Assembly: GCA_039545295.1 (NCBI GenBank)
Contig: BCIK01000003.1
Location: forward strand, 1,178,001-1,242,000
Source of the DNA: Udeniomyces pyricola
Lineage: Eukaryota > Basidiomycota > Tremellomycetes > Cystofilobasidiales > Mrakiaceae
Length of the DNA stretch: 64,000 nucleotides
Direction: 5' to 3'
Below, piece after piece: positions 48,668 to 60,599 of the stretch. Under the pieces are notes generated by a model that worked only from the letters and a program-made list of their open reading frames with translations, did no database searches and had not been told where the DNA came from. A program made the translations under genes and the position numbers. The first letter of the stretch is position 1, and every line of letters starts with the position of its first letter.

Positions 48668-51256
48668 TCAGCACCTCTCAAGGATGATGGCGATTCCTTG
48701 TCCGCCACTGATATCAGCCCAATCCGCAGCCAAAACGCGTCTGATCAGTTTTCACGTTGGGATGGACAAGACGGTCTCCGCAGCAGACAAGAGTAAAGGA
48801 AGGAGGGAAAGGAGACTGACCCGATACAAGCTGAACCAAGCGCGTACTTCTTGTTCTTGGCCCGAAGTTGATGAACCAGCGAGCCCGTAACTACATGGCG
48901 AGGAGGTTTAAAGATCGTTCAGTTGAAAGCACTACTCATGCAGCTGGGAGCGCGCGGAGGGAGGGGGGGGGGGNGGTCAATAGCATCGTGGAAGGCACTC
49001 ACTTCGAGCTCCACTCGCACCCAGGGGATGACCCAAAGCAATAGCTCCACCCAACAGATTCTGCTCCAAGCAATCAGGCATAGTCAGGTCAGCCGTCTAT
49101 GTTTCAACAAGACCCACGATGGGCCAGAGCGGGAAAGATGGCCGAACCGTCTTGTCCATGTCGAGATCGAGCTCCTTGCGGACGGCGAGGAACTGGGCGG
49201 CAAAGGCTTCGTTGACTTCAATCAGATCCATGTCGGCCAAACTGAGGTTGGCGCGGGAGAGAGCTTGCTTGATGGCAGCGCTAAGTATATAGGCGAGTCA
49301 GACTGGTGTTAAAAGATGGGTAGAAACAAAGCGCAGGGACAACAGAGCAGGGTCAAGGATACTTACACGGGCCCAATCCCCATGATCTCTGAAGGTGACA
49401 ATCGTCAAGACAGGGTAGTGTGTATCACGTGAGCCATCAAAGATTTCCTGAAAAAATCGACTCAGAGATCGACGTACCCGGTTCGCACGCAGTGATTCCC
49501 CAGCTGACGATTCTGGCCAGCGGCTGAAGGTTAAAACGCTTGACGGCATCCTCCGAGACGACAATATTCGATGCCGCACCTGGAAGCAACGAATGGAACG
49601 GAGAAAAAAAAAAAGAAAAAAAAAGGCGGAGTACACACGTTGAGACTCGAGGACTCAATCACTCGATGAGAGTCGACTTCAGTCTTGAAGAACGCACCAT
49701 CAGCCAGGCCCGAGGCACTGCCTGGCGTTACAACACCTCCCTTTTTGAAAGCACTCGGAAGCTTCGCCAGGCTTTCCAGAGTCGTTTGGGGACGGGCGTG
49801 CTACCAAAGATAACACGACGATACCAAGACCCGATCAGGATCTACATACGATGAACCGCAGTCACGCCGAGACAAGACGAACCTCATCGTAAGAGAGGGC
49901 TGCGTTGGGATCTTTCTTGGTTGGGACCGGGACTGGTGCAATTTCATCTTTGAACGCGTTGGCATCGACGGCGGCCTTGTGTCTGGTTTGGGTCAGGAGC
50001 GCATCTAGTTGTAGAAAGTACACGCCGCGCAAAAGGCAAGGGTTCCCTCTTCAGTATCTCGGCGATCACGACGTCTTTCGGACGAAACATCCGGATGAGA
50101 TGGAACAAACACTTGTCGCAGTCTTCTCGCGAGATGTTGTATTTCGTCGCGAGGTTCTCAGCCGTAACTGTGGTGAAGTACATTGGTCAGTCCAGTATTT
50201 CTCTTCAATTATACATATACAGAAATAGCAAGGTCCGACTCACTTCCCATAGGCGTCGGATCTCCCCTGCCAGTGTTCTGGTCCTCCAAGGAGGCGGCCA
50301 AGCTATCGACAAGCTTAAGTTCTTGACCATATTTGAGACCCCATCGGTGGTTGTGAACGGTGTGAGGACTCATGGACATGTTCTCGGTCCCGCCTGTAAG
50401 GACGACGTCAGACTCGCGAAGCCGGATCGCTTGCGATGCTGAGATGACGGCCTGGAAGCCGCTGGCGGTAGACGAGGCAGAATCAAGGTATTCGGATGCA
50501 GTACTGGATTAGTACGTGTTTGAGAAGTGATACAATATCGGATGGGTACGCCCTCATCCACGTCAAGACTTACGAGCCACATAGTCGGTTGATGGTGAGC
50601 GCGGGAACAGTGTACTTGAGGCCGGCGAGATGGCCAACATGTCGGGCGAGCTACATGATCGTAGGTGTGTGATAACTACAGTCAGACAAGACCGTCTCTG
50701 ATTGATCCGCGTTGTATGTGTGGGGTTCCTATATATATATATAAAAGTTCAAGGCGAAACGAAATCGGACCGGAACATCTCAAGGGATGCTGCTTACGTA
50801 AGGGGTTGAGTTGTCGCTCTGACATACACCTCTGAATATGAGAAGGGCCATTTGTCAGTGTAATTACTGACTGGCACAGTGCTCCAGTTCATTTTGAAAG
50901 AGATCACGTACCCGTAGTAAACGTGATCGACAGCCTCTCGAACTTCATTGGGCAGATCAGCAAACGCAGCTCGACTGGCGAAGCCGCCAAGCTCGGATGC
51001 TTTGATATCTTTGAGCCTGCAAACGAGGTCGAAAGTCAGGAGAGATGACGGATAGTCGGCGCGGGTGGATGGTGCGGCTAAGGATACGTACTTTCCACCG
51101 AATGATCCAAAGGGTGTTCGCTGGATTCCTCGCGTCGACGAAGGTGAGGAGGAATACGCAGAATCGGGAGCGCATCGTCTCAGCGAGGCCGATGGAGGAC
51201 TCGGTAGCTTGACCGCGGACAGGACTTACCTTGGCGGCGACAATATATGATTGCAT
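48668..51256 (-). CDS. 3-ketoacyl-CoA / acetyl-CoA thiolase (ACAA2-like)
   Basis: Thiolases cleave 3-ketoacyl-CoA in beta-oxidation or condense acetyl-CoA. The ATG at 51256 starts MQSYIVAAK (a 27-nt exon), then a 29-nt exon [27 protein letters not shown] (about 50955-51015), [16 protein letters not shown] and [13 protein letters not shown] (about 50580-50600) with the acyl-binding Cys. Next come [19 protein letters not shown] (about 50350-50410), [29 protein letters not shown] sequence, [34 protein letters not shown] and [19 protein letters not shown] with the catalytic His, and [15 protein letters not shown] with the second Cys. TGA is at 48668. Sequence and length resemble human ACAA2. I see no presequence, no PTS1 (ends ERC) and no PTS2, so location is open. 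A plus-strand G-run with an ambiguous base (48974) lies in an intron. It diverges from ProRS. Confidence 0.9.
48961..48976. repeat. G-run with ambiguous base inside a thiolase intron
   Basis: A run of 11 G is followed by N at 48974 and two more G. The N is likely a consensus failure in the homopolymer. It is one of about 25 long G or C runs in the right-hand 40 kb. Confidence 0.8.
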
Positions 51257-51608
51257 GACTGGGTAGACGTAGACGTGAAAGGTCTAAGAGGCGATAGTAA
51301 GGGGTCGTGGAATGTTTGAGTTGTGGTTGAAGAAGAAGTAGAAGGACGCTTTAATCGGACGGCCCATTACAAGGCCGGCAAAGGCGGCCGCTTTAACCGG
51401 TAGACGACTGATCAATATTACCATATTCGATATTCGATATTTGATCTTTTATAGATTACATTATCAATCACGTTCTTCGCCGGCGATACCACAAGCGTTA
51501 CGTATCCACTTCGTTGGACGCGCGCGTGCCAAAGCTGTGCTGAGCCACGGCAAGGACAGCAAGTGAGTTGTGGGTTTGTTGTAGCCGCTTGGTGGATCAA
51601 ACTCGTAC
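51257..51608. promoter_or_regulatory. Bidirectional promoter region thiolase / ProRS
   Basis: Only 352 bp separate the two start codons, so both promoters must lie here. There is an AT-rich, TTGAT/ATATTCGATATT-containing core near 51411-51445 and GC-rich flanks. No gene was seen. Confidence 0.5.
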
Positions 51609-54600
51609 ATGCCCCTCGTCGCGAAAGGCTCCCTCCTCCTCCCCACTTTTGCTCGTGCCCTTGCTACCCCATCCGCCCTTCGCTTCCCGTCTAACTCTAC
51701 CATCTACCGCCGCACCATGTCCACCGATCTTCTCAGCCGGCTCGAGAAGCTCCAGATCAACCTCCCCGCCTCGGCCGTCGTCCAGCACGGCCCAGTCTCG
51801 GGCTCCAAGGCTTGGAAGGAGGCCCTCGACGGCAAGGATGGTGTGCCCGCGCAGTGTGAGTCATCTAGCCCTTTAAGCTTGGCTTGGCTCGACATTTTCC
51901 CAGGCGTCGCCAGATGCAGCATTGTACATTCCATTGGCCATCACTCGACCCTCCTTTGACGGCAACGTGGTAGTCACAGCAGCAATAGCAGCTCATCGAT
52001 GCCCGAATTTGTTTCCATTCTCGTTTGATCGCTTTCTCCATCAGACGAGCTCACCAAGACCCTCGTCTTCAAGCCCAAGGTAAGAGTCATCATCAAGAAA
52101 GGCAATTTCTTTGTGCGCGGAAACGGATAGATGAGCTACGTAGCTGACGACGTGACGTCTTTCTGTCGCTTGCTGCTCTCAGACGGCCAAGACGGCCACT
52201 CCCGTGCCCATCGTGGTTATCGCCGGCGAGACGACCGAGACCGCCTCGGGACCCCTGCAAAAAGAGCTCGATGTCAAGGAGATGCGGCTCGCTAGCGAGG
52301 ACCTCATCAAGGAGTTCTTCAACTGTGGCAAGGATGATGGTGCGTCCTTGGCTTGCGGACAAGTGCGGCTTTTGCCACTGAGCTGAAAACCTCGGTTTCC
52401 ATGCTGATCGTGCTTTGCTTTCGCTTCGTTTTGGTTCTCTTTTGGATATTCTTCTTGTCCTGTCTTCCATACCGGTTCTTTACCCGATCTCGTTCATCTA
52501 CGACGTCATGTGTGCTTCCGACAGTCACCCCCATGACCCTCACCTCTGACCTCCTTCCCCGTCTGACCACCGTCCTCGACTCGTCCCTCGCCGCGTCGAC
52601 CTCCCTCTACGCCGTTCATCCCACGACTTCGGACTCGACCATCTTCCTCTCGGGTGTTGACCTGGCCAAGTTCCTTACCTCGCTTGGAGACTCGGTCAAG
52701 GTTGTCGACTTTGCTGCCCTCAAGGCTGCCGCTCCTGCCGCCGCTCCCAAGGGAGACAAGAAAGACGTCGCTAAGAAGGACCCGTCCAAGACCGCGTTGG
52801 CGGACAAGAAGAGGAAGGAGGAGGCTAGGATCGAGGGTGCCGCCGAGGTTGCCATTGGTATCAGGAAGGACGGAGACTTCCCCGAGTGGTACAAGCGAGT
52901 CCTCGTCAAGGGAGAGATGATCGAGTGAGTGTCCACAACGCTCTTGAACTCTCGAACCTTTGGTCGGTCGGTACTTGGCTCGTAAGCGTACTTTGCGAGA
53001 AGCTCACGCGTCTACCTTGCTCTTCGTTCACATAGCTACTACGACATTTCTGGTTGCTACATTCTTCGACCCGCTTCGTACTCTATCTGGGAGGAGATCC
53101 AGAGTATGTCCCGCTCCGTTCTTGTCGCGATATACCAGTTTTGCTTGTGCCGTCGTTGACCAGTGTATCCCTCTTGTCTGCGTATCGATCAGCCTGGTTC
53201 AACAAGGAAATCAAGAAGCTTGGTGTCCAGAACTCCTACTTCCCCATGTTTGTTTCCAACTCGCGTCTTGAAAAGGAGAAGGACCACATCGAGGGCTTCG
53301 CTCCCGAAGTCGCTTGGGTCACCAAGGCGTACGTCTCATCCTCCCCCATTTGGCTGACTCCTTTCTCATTGTTCTGCCTAGATTTGAGAGCAAAACTGAC
53401 AGCGTATTGTCTCTGGTGTGATATTCGGAATCTGACTTGTGTTACAGTGGTCAATCGACTCTCGAGGAGCCCATCGCCATCCGACCCACCTCGGAGACCG
53501 TTATGTACCCCTGTCAGTTTCGCGTTTGACTCTCTGATTAAGCTTTTTTCCTTTCAACGGTCTTCTGATTTCTTTTTCCCCCTTCTTCTGTCTCGATCAC
53601 TTTACCGTAAATCACGTAGACTACGCCAAGTGGATCCAGAGTCACCGAGACCTTCCCCTCCGACTCAACCAGTGGAACTCGGTCGTTCGATGGGAGTTCA
53701 AGAACCCTCGTATGTTGATTACATTCAGTGTTGCCTTGTGTCTTGTACTGTATAGTATTCGCGTGGACACACTGCTCACTCCAGCAAAAAAAAAAACCCT
53801 TTATCTTTGCATTGCATTGCGTGCTTGTTCATCTTGTGTGTCTCTCTTCTGTTTGCGACCACCTTCCTCTTAGAGCCTTTCCTGCGAACCCGAGAGTTCC
53901 TTTGGCAAGAAGGTCACACCGCCTTCCAAACGCGTGAGGAATCTGAGGAGGAAGTTTACCAGATCCTTGATCTTTACCGACGGGTCTACGAGGAGCTTCT
54001 CGCCGTGCCCATGGTGAAGGGTGTCAAGTCGGTGAACGAAAAGTTTGCCGGTGGTCTCTTCACCACCACCATCGAGGGTTTCATCCCGACGACCGGTCGA
54101 GGTATCCAGGCTGCGACGTCGCACTGTCTCGGTCAGAACTTCTCCAAGATGTTCGACATCGAAGTCGAGGACCCCGCCAAGCCCGGATCGTCGATGCACG
54201 TCTGGCAGAACTCGTGGGGTCTTTCGACTCGATCGATCGGAGTCATGGTCATGACTCACGGAGACGATAAGGGTCTCGTTACCCCTCCTCGAGTGGCTCC
54301 GATCCAGGTCGTCGTCATCCCCGCCGGTATGACCGCCAAGATCACGCCTGAGGTCAGGGCTAAGGTCTACGAGACCGTTGACAAGCTTGTCAAGGATCTC
54401 CAGAGCGTTGACGTCCGAGCCAAGTCGGACAAGCGAGATGGTTACACTCCGGGTTTCAAGTGGGCTCATTGGGAGATGATGGTGCGGTCTCTCTCTCCCT
54501 TTGTTTCCTTCCCTAGCTGTCTCTTACCACGTTTTCTCCCCTCCCAAATATATGGGTCGATAGCTGACGACCACAACAACTCTTTTTGTCGTTCTTTCTG

Positions 54601-55537
54601 TGTGCTAACTTCTCCGTCTCTCTCATCTCCTTTAGGGTGTCCCCCTTCGACTCGAAGTCGGTCCCAAAGACATTGAAAAGGGTCAAACCCTCTCCGTCCG
54701 ACGAGACAACTCGATCAAGTCCGAGATCTCGCTCGAATCGATCACGACCGACGTTCCTGCCCTCCTCGAGACGATCCAGGCCGACATGTTTGCCAAGGCT
54801 TCGGCCGATTTCAAAGCTCGAAGGGTTGTCGTCGAGAACTGGGAGGATATCGTGCCGACGCTCGATAAGAAGTGTGTCGCTGTCTTGCCATGGTGCGAGG
54901 GATCGGAGTGCGAAGACGATATCAAGGACCGAACGACCGCTATGTAAGTTTTTCCTTGGGACTTTACCTCGACCTCTCTTTATTACCTCTCTCTTCTCTT
55001 GAACAGAACCGACGATCATACACTCCTTGAACCAGACCGATCCTGATAACTCACTCCCGGGATCCATCCTCGTTTACTTCCATTCTTGATATTCTCTCCC
55101 TTTCTCTCTCTCTCATATATTTAGCGCCGTTGCCAACTCGAACCAAGACGAAGACGACCGATCGCCTTCTTCCGGTGCCAAGTCGCTTTGTATCCCGTTG
55201 GAGCAGGACCAGTTCCCGTCGATCGAGGGCAAGAAGTGCCCGGCTTGCTCAAAGGCCGCCAAGCGATGGACCATGTTCGGAAGGAGTACGTGTTTTTTTT
55301 TTGTTTTTGTTTTTTTTTTCTCCCTCATCTCTCGTTGTTTTTCATGTTGGCTTTAGCTTTTAAACCGGAGACCTGTCCATCGGGAGGGGAGGTGGAAGCG
55401 TCCTCTTTCTCCCTCGAGGACAAGACGATAAAAAGAAGAAGAAAAAAAGTCTCAAACAAAAAGGAAACCCCATTATTAACTTGACTTCTCTCCCCCCCCC
55501 CCCCCTCCTCTTTTTTTTTGTTTGATCAGGTTACTAA
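51609..55537 (+). CDS. Prolyl-tRNA synthetase, eukaryotic type, probable cytosolic and mitochondrial forms
   Basis: This class II enzyme charges tRNA-Pro. Twelve exons join in frame to 760 residues: 51609-51855, 52045-52079, 52183-52339, 52525-52924, 53036-53103, 53193-53328, 53448-53512, 53620-53709, 53874-54481, 54636-54943, 55125-55285 and 55530-55537. Order: basic leader (1-36); YbaK-like N-terminal domain as in yeast YHR020W; class II core with [37 protein letters not shown] (motif 2 region begins), [14 protein letters not shown] and [35 protein letters not shown] (motif 3); an anticodon domain from [10 protein letters not shown]; and a C-terminal domain ending TMFGRSY. Residues 1-36 ([18 protein letters not shown]...) have five Arg/Lys and no Asp/Glu, like a mitochondrial presequence. 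Met37 (51717) lies in strong context and would start a cytosolic form. The last exon is only 8 nt. Confidence 0.95.
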
Positions 55538-56559
55538 ACGAGGAGCAAGAGAACAAGACCCAAGTTCAAAAGTTTTCGAAAGAAGGGTTGATGAGGTTCG
55601 CAGAAAGAGAGATTGAGAGAGCGGGGGGTGGTTCTTTTCTGTTTGTTTTTTTCGTTTTTTTTTTTTGTGTGTGTGGCTTATTAGGTTGGAGACTTATCAT
55701 ATAGGTTTTACCTCAATATGGACGGTTTGTCCGACTTGATTTGGGGGTTTTCGTGGAAAAGACAGCGATAAGTGGAGATCAGAAGTGAGAAAAAGACGTG
55801 GATTGATAGGACTGCTAGGAGTGAGTGTTTTTTTTTTTATGCGGACCGTATGGAGGCGTGAGCTTTTCGTATAGGTCAGTAGTTGTACGAAGAAGTCTGA
55901 GTTGCATCGCTTATCGCTAGTGGTACTAGTGTGGCAGCAGGAAGGGATGATGCCCAAATTTGGGTTTGAAGAATAAGCTAGAGTGACGACTAATACGTAC
56001 TCAAGACGAAAGAAGCAGAAAGCAGCCGGAATAACTACGTTCAAAAAGGGAAAAGCATACACAAACAAAACAAACAAACGAAAAACAAGAAAAAAAACCT
56101 TAGAAAAACTGACGGTACAAGGATATGAGAGGAGGAGGACTACTAGCTTGATAGGTGTTATCCGACAGAGACCAAAGCAAGGGTAGGGACAAGGGGGGGG
56201 GGGGAAGAAGCAGGTGAGACGGAAAGGACAGTACATTATATCCTCGTGAGTTATGATACGATGAGACGATCCATCTGTGCCGACACGTTTGTATAGAACG
56301 TGAGGCACGATGCAGGATCAAGACTACATTACAAAAGAAATAAACTTGGTTCATGAGCGCTTGGACATGAGGGAATCATGCTGACATGACAAGAGCGCCA
56401 ATGATTGCTAAACTCGATCATTGGGCCGTTGACCTCCCCGGTAAAGTGACGACTTTGATCTTCTTGCTCGTGTCAACCTTATTAGGTCGAGAGAAATCCA
56501 ACCAGCGCAGAACAAACGAAGAACGGAGAATCCCAAGAAGAAGCGATCAGGAAGACGCC
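55538..56559. other. Convergent intergenic region ProRS / Kelch gene
   Basis: This 1.0-kb region is T-rich after the ProRS stop, then AT-rich with AAAC-type repeats (about 56060-56098) and a G-run (about 56193-56204). ORFs on either strand are short and without resemblance. Nothing was recognised. Confidence 0.55.
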
Positions 56560-59500
56560 TCAAACTTCGGATCCATCAGGGAGACTAAAAACCACACAAG
56601 AACAAGGTTTACTCACCTTTCGTCCGGCCCCACCCCGACCATACTGCATGACTTTCGCTGGCTTGAGTGGTGGTGGTGATGGCGACGGTTGTCCAGTCGT
56701 TCCTCCTCTTCCTTCCGGCATCGGTATCGGCGGTAGTGGCATCGATGCCTGTTTCGGCGACGTAAGGGAAACCTTCTTCGAGAACAACGCGCGAAGGGAC
56801 CGATGACCATGTGCCTTCTCACCCGGTGATGTCGCCGTCATCCCATCGGCGACACTTTGACTGTCAGATCGAGACCGCAGGGAGCTCGTCTCGGACCGAG
56901 GCGAAGTGAATGGGGTAGGACCCAGGGAGGCAGACGCGACCGAGCCACCTCCTGGCGTGGAGACGCAACTGGATTCGGTCGATGCTAACGAGGTTCGACG
57001 GCGGCTCAGGTCATGATCTGTCAAAGATGGGCCCTGAGAAAAATGCGAAGAGGTTGGGGAGGAAGGCCCGGATGAGGGCGCGCTTGCATTGTCGCGGGAG
57101 AAACCTCGGACGGAAGGAGACGCTGGGATTCGACGGGATGAGGATAACGAGGAGAGGAGGGGAGGGGCCGCAAGAGTAGAGGCTGAGAGTTGAGGGATCA
57201 TGGGGAGAATGCAGACGGATTGTCTAGAAGGGAATGCGCTAGCTTTTTTCCGAGCGACCAGTGTCCTTCGAGGGGGCGAGTTTGGAAAGGCAAAGCCCGT
57301 GGCGTCGGCATCGAGTTTGACAGGTTGATTGATGATCTTGGTCGAAAGCGGGCTGCGACCGGTGACATCGCTCGTCGAGGCGGAACGGTCTCGGCCCTTG
57401 TGGAGTTGGCGAACGAGACAAGGCTGCCCCTTGACACTTCCATCGCTATTGTTCCGTAGGCGTCCTTGGAGTGGGAACGTTACCGTCGGATTGGCGATGG
57501 GTAATGACGGAGAAGAAGAAGAAGAAGAACTTGCGTTGAAGGAGAGCAGGGTGGAGATAGCGGGGTCTGGAGGCGGTGGGGTAGGTTCATCGGGCGTGTC
57601 AGAGCGAACGCAAAGCGCAAACGAGGAAAAAGAGATGAAAAGCGAACAACGCAAGAGATCACGCAAACGTCAAGCCGTCTCACATCAACTGTCAGTCTTG
57701 ATTCTATCGAGGGCATCCACAGTCGTGCTGAACGCTGACCAACTCACTGGACGCCGAGTTGCTCTTGCTGAGCGGTTCAGGTTCAGTTTCGTCATCGTCG
57801 TCGCCTGGCGTAAGGCGAGCCGCCCCTCTAGGTTCCTTCTTGTTCCCCAGTTCGTCCTTTCCTTCATTCGCCTTGGCGACAACCCTAAGGGCCCGAACGA
57901 GCAAGCTCGTGCAGCCACACAGACCGGCGACCTCGGCAACCTTCTCGGCATTCTCGGTTGAGAGTGTCTCGTGCAAACGGACGATAGCAAGTTTCGTAAG
58001 CTGAGGCATCTCGAGGTTTTTGGAAAGTACGAGAAGCGCTCGTAGGACGGCTGAGTCGAGTTGCTCAGCGGTGGAGAGGTCGTAAGTATAAAGGTACTGG
58101 ATGAGGGCGAGCACGATGGCATGAGGTTCAGGAAAGTGGAGTTGGTTGTTTCGCAAGCGGGAGATGGGAAGGTTGGTTGCTGGAAATGCGGGCGTTATGG
58201 GTGAGTCTGGGTCAAATGAAGAGTGCAGAGCGTCCGAGTGTTTCGGCTGACGAGCAAACCAGGTCCATCTGTCACGGAGTTCACAAGGTCTTCATCAGTC
58301 ACAATCAGGTCATAGAAGCTCAGGCAGTCCGATAGAGTTGCATACCTCTCTTCTAGTACCCTCCGAGAGACATGAATTCGCTTCCCATCAGAGCAAATCA
58401 CCTCTGCAAGTTCCGAAGTCAAATACGTTATCAGCGCCAAGGTCTTCGTACAAGGTTACCGTCTCGCCTGTCAAACAACTTACCAAAGTCGCTCCCCAGC
58501 TTTTGATCCAGTACCGCAAGTCCGTAATCGGCTATGAGTCGCACAGCAGCAAAGCGGGAGACGGGATTGCTTCACATCAGTCTACCGTCTACTACAAGTC
58601 GCGGAACAAAAAGGAACATTGAGCGGTATAGATTACGAACCTTGCTCTTCGCTCAGCAACAAAGGCGGTATCCGAAGGATGCCGACCGCCTCAAGATCAA
58701 CAAAGATAATGTCTTTGAAATTGGTTGCTCTTTTGTTGTAGTCCTCAAGTACGTCGCCGTCTCGATGGCCTGCCCAACATGGCAAACACCATGAATAGGG
58801 TCAGATGACGGAGTCGACAGGAGACTCTGACCAGATCATAGGACCCACCAAAGATAAGATATTCGTTCTTTCCAGCGTGCATCAACCCTATCGAGCCGAT
58901 CAACGACAGCAGCAAGACGGAAAAGCCATCATACAAAAGGTCAGAAGAGCAACGGGGAGCATTGGATCGTCGTCTGATTGAGCAAGTCACATACCTTTAG
59001 TCCAGCTGCCCTTTTTTGGTAGCTCGATTGGGAACCATTCAAACGTCGCCAGATTGAGAGCCCACATGCTATATTCTTGGACCTGCCAAACGACGTTCGA
59101 AGAGTGAGTGCATCAGATAACCAGCCTAGTTGGACCGATCAGCCTTGGAAGACAAGAACAGGGATGGGAGAACGAACCGATGTCGCGAGATATAGACCGG
59201 AAACGACGAGGTAGTTTCCAACGCGCGAGCCGTTCGGAAACCGGAGTCCTGGCGGCTGAGGTTTGCGAGACTTGAGAAGCTCGCCGCTCCAGTCTTCCAA
59301 GTCGAGTGTGTTGACGTCCGAGAGGGAGGGCGAGAGGACTTCCAGGACCCTACGAACGTCGGTAAACTTGAAGCGAAACGGGTTGCCACGTTAGCTGGAA
59401 CAATTGATACCCAGAAATTCCGGTCGACCCCTGACGAGACGAGACAAATTGCCAGAGCTCACATTATAATTGGAATAAACCAAAGTGTCCGCGATATCTT

Positions 59501-60599
59501 CGCTCTCTGCCGCCTGCGCAACAACACTTCGGTACGTGCCTCTCATATCCTCCTGATCCTTCCTCTCAGTAGCCCTCTTGGAGACCCATCTCATCTCGTC
59601 CAAATCAAACACATTCATCTCGTGAACGTATTGGGTCTGGAGATCTTGTCCTGCAAGAACAATGAGCTGAGATCGGACAATGGTCGTCAAGTGTGCATAC
59701 CGAGCGGTCGGGACGAGGTAAGGTGTTGCGGGAGCATGTCGGGTCCATATCATCGTTGGGAGGTGGAGGAGATAGAGGTCGGAGAGAACGCCGAGCTCTT
59801 CGGATTCATGTGATAAGTGGCCCATTCCACCTGATATATGGGTATCAAAGAACCCGAGGAAGGGGAGGAGTGTTGATCGGGGGGGGGGGGTCAAACACAT
59901 TTCAAAGTGAATCAGGGGTAATGCCGGTCCAGATTGTTAGCTTCATGATTGATTAGCTCCTCTCCGCTCTCCGGATCTTCTCGTAACTACTGAAGGTAAA
60001 TTAAGGCCAAGCACACACCAAAGAGAACAAGATAGTCTTGCCATGGTTCGAGGCAGTGAAAGTACCTCGCGGTCGGCTTGTCCTCAGCGGGTTGACTGGA
60101 CTCCAGGCGCGTCCAAACAAGACTGGCGAGGTCGAGGACGTATAGGTGATCTTGCATCTCTCGCGTGTCAACGACTAGAAGTCAAGACCAAAGGAGAAGA
60201 GCAAGATTCTACATTAAGCCTTCTGAAACGTCTAGATCATCTCTGAAATCGAGTGAGGAGCACAACGGGGAGCCAAGGATACGTACGCCTGCCTCCAAAG
60301 AGATACACGAGCGACCTATCGCGTCCCCGGTCACTGGTCCGATGACAAAACGTCAGTGATGATCCCTGTAGTATCGGACCGAGCAAAAGGAGATACCCAT
60401 TGTGTCAGCCTAATCCATATCGACCTATCAGTACACTGGGCTTTTCGCTTCCCGCTGCGGTCTTTCAGTGATAGTGCAGCAGGGTAGGGTACGTCTGCAT
60501 GACGAGACTCACGACGAGAGGGGGCGGGACTTGACCGATAGTTCGTCGCTGCCAACATGTGAGTAGATCGGGCGAGTTTGCCGGATCTGTGTGGGCCAT
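56560..60599 (-). CDS. Kelch-repeat and BTB-domain protein, Ral2-like
   Basis: The best fit is the fungal Ral2 type, a Kelch/BTB protein that acts upstream of Ras in fission yeast. From the ATG at 60599 (MAHTDPANSPDLLTCWQRRT, then PPPLV) the Kelch blades read SLVYLFGGR (about 60300), YVLDLASLVWTRLESSQPA (about 60090-60150), YFHCLEPWQDYLVLFG, SDLYLLHLPTMIWTRHAPAT (about 59740-59800), RYAHLTTIVRSQLIVLAGQD, NVFDLDEMRWVSKRA and ALNLATFEWFPIELPKKGSW (about 59010-59070). BTB-like segments follow: AEVICSDGKRIHVSRRVLEE (about 58350-58410) and LHFPEPHAIVLALIQYLYTY (about 58080-58145). A long Ser/Pro-rich, probably disordered tail (about 56560-57600) contains poly-Ser. The terminal donor-like GTGAGT would leave an intron of only about 32 nt, so I let the frame read to the stop at 56560. 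A start at 60752 is possible. Confidence 0.68.

Noticed and set aside
56576..56619. Terminal intron in the Kelch/BTB gene (donor GTGAGT, acceptor TTTTTAG)
   Set aside because: The intron would be about 32 nt, shorter than any other in the window and below usual fungal limits. The frame reads through to a stop at 56560.
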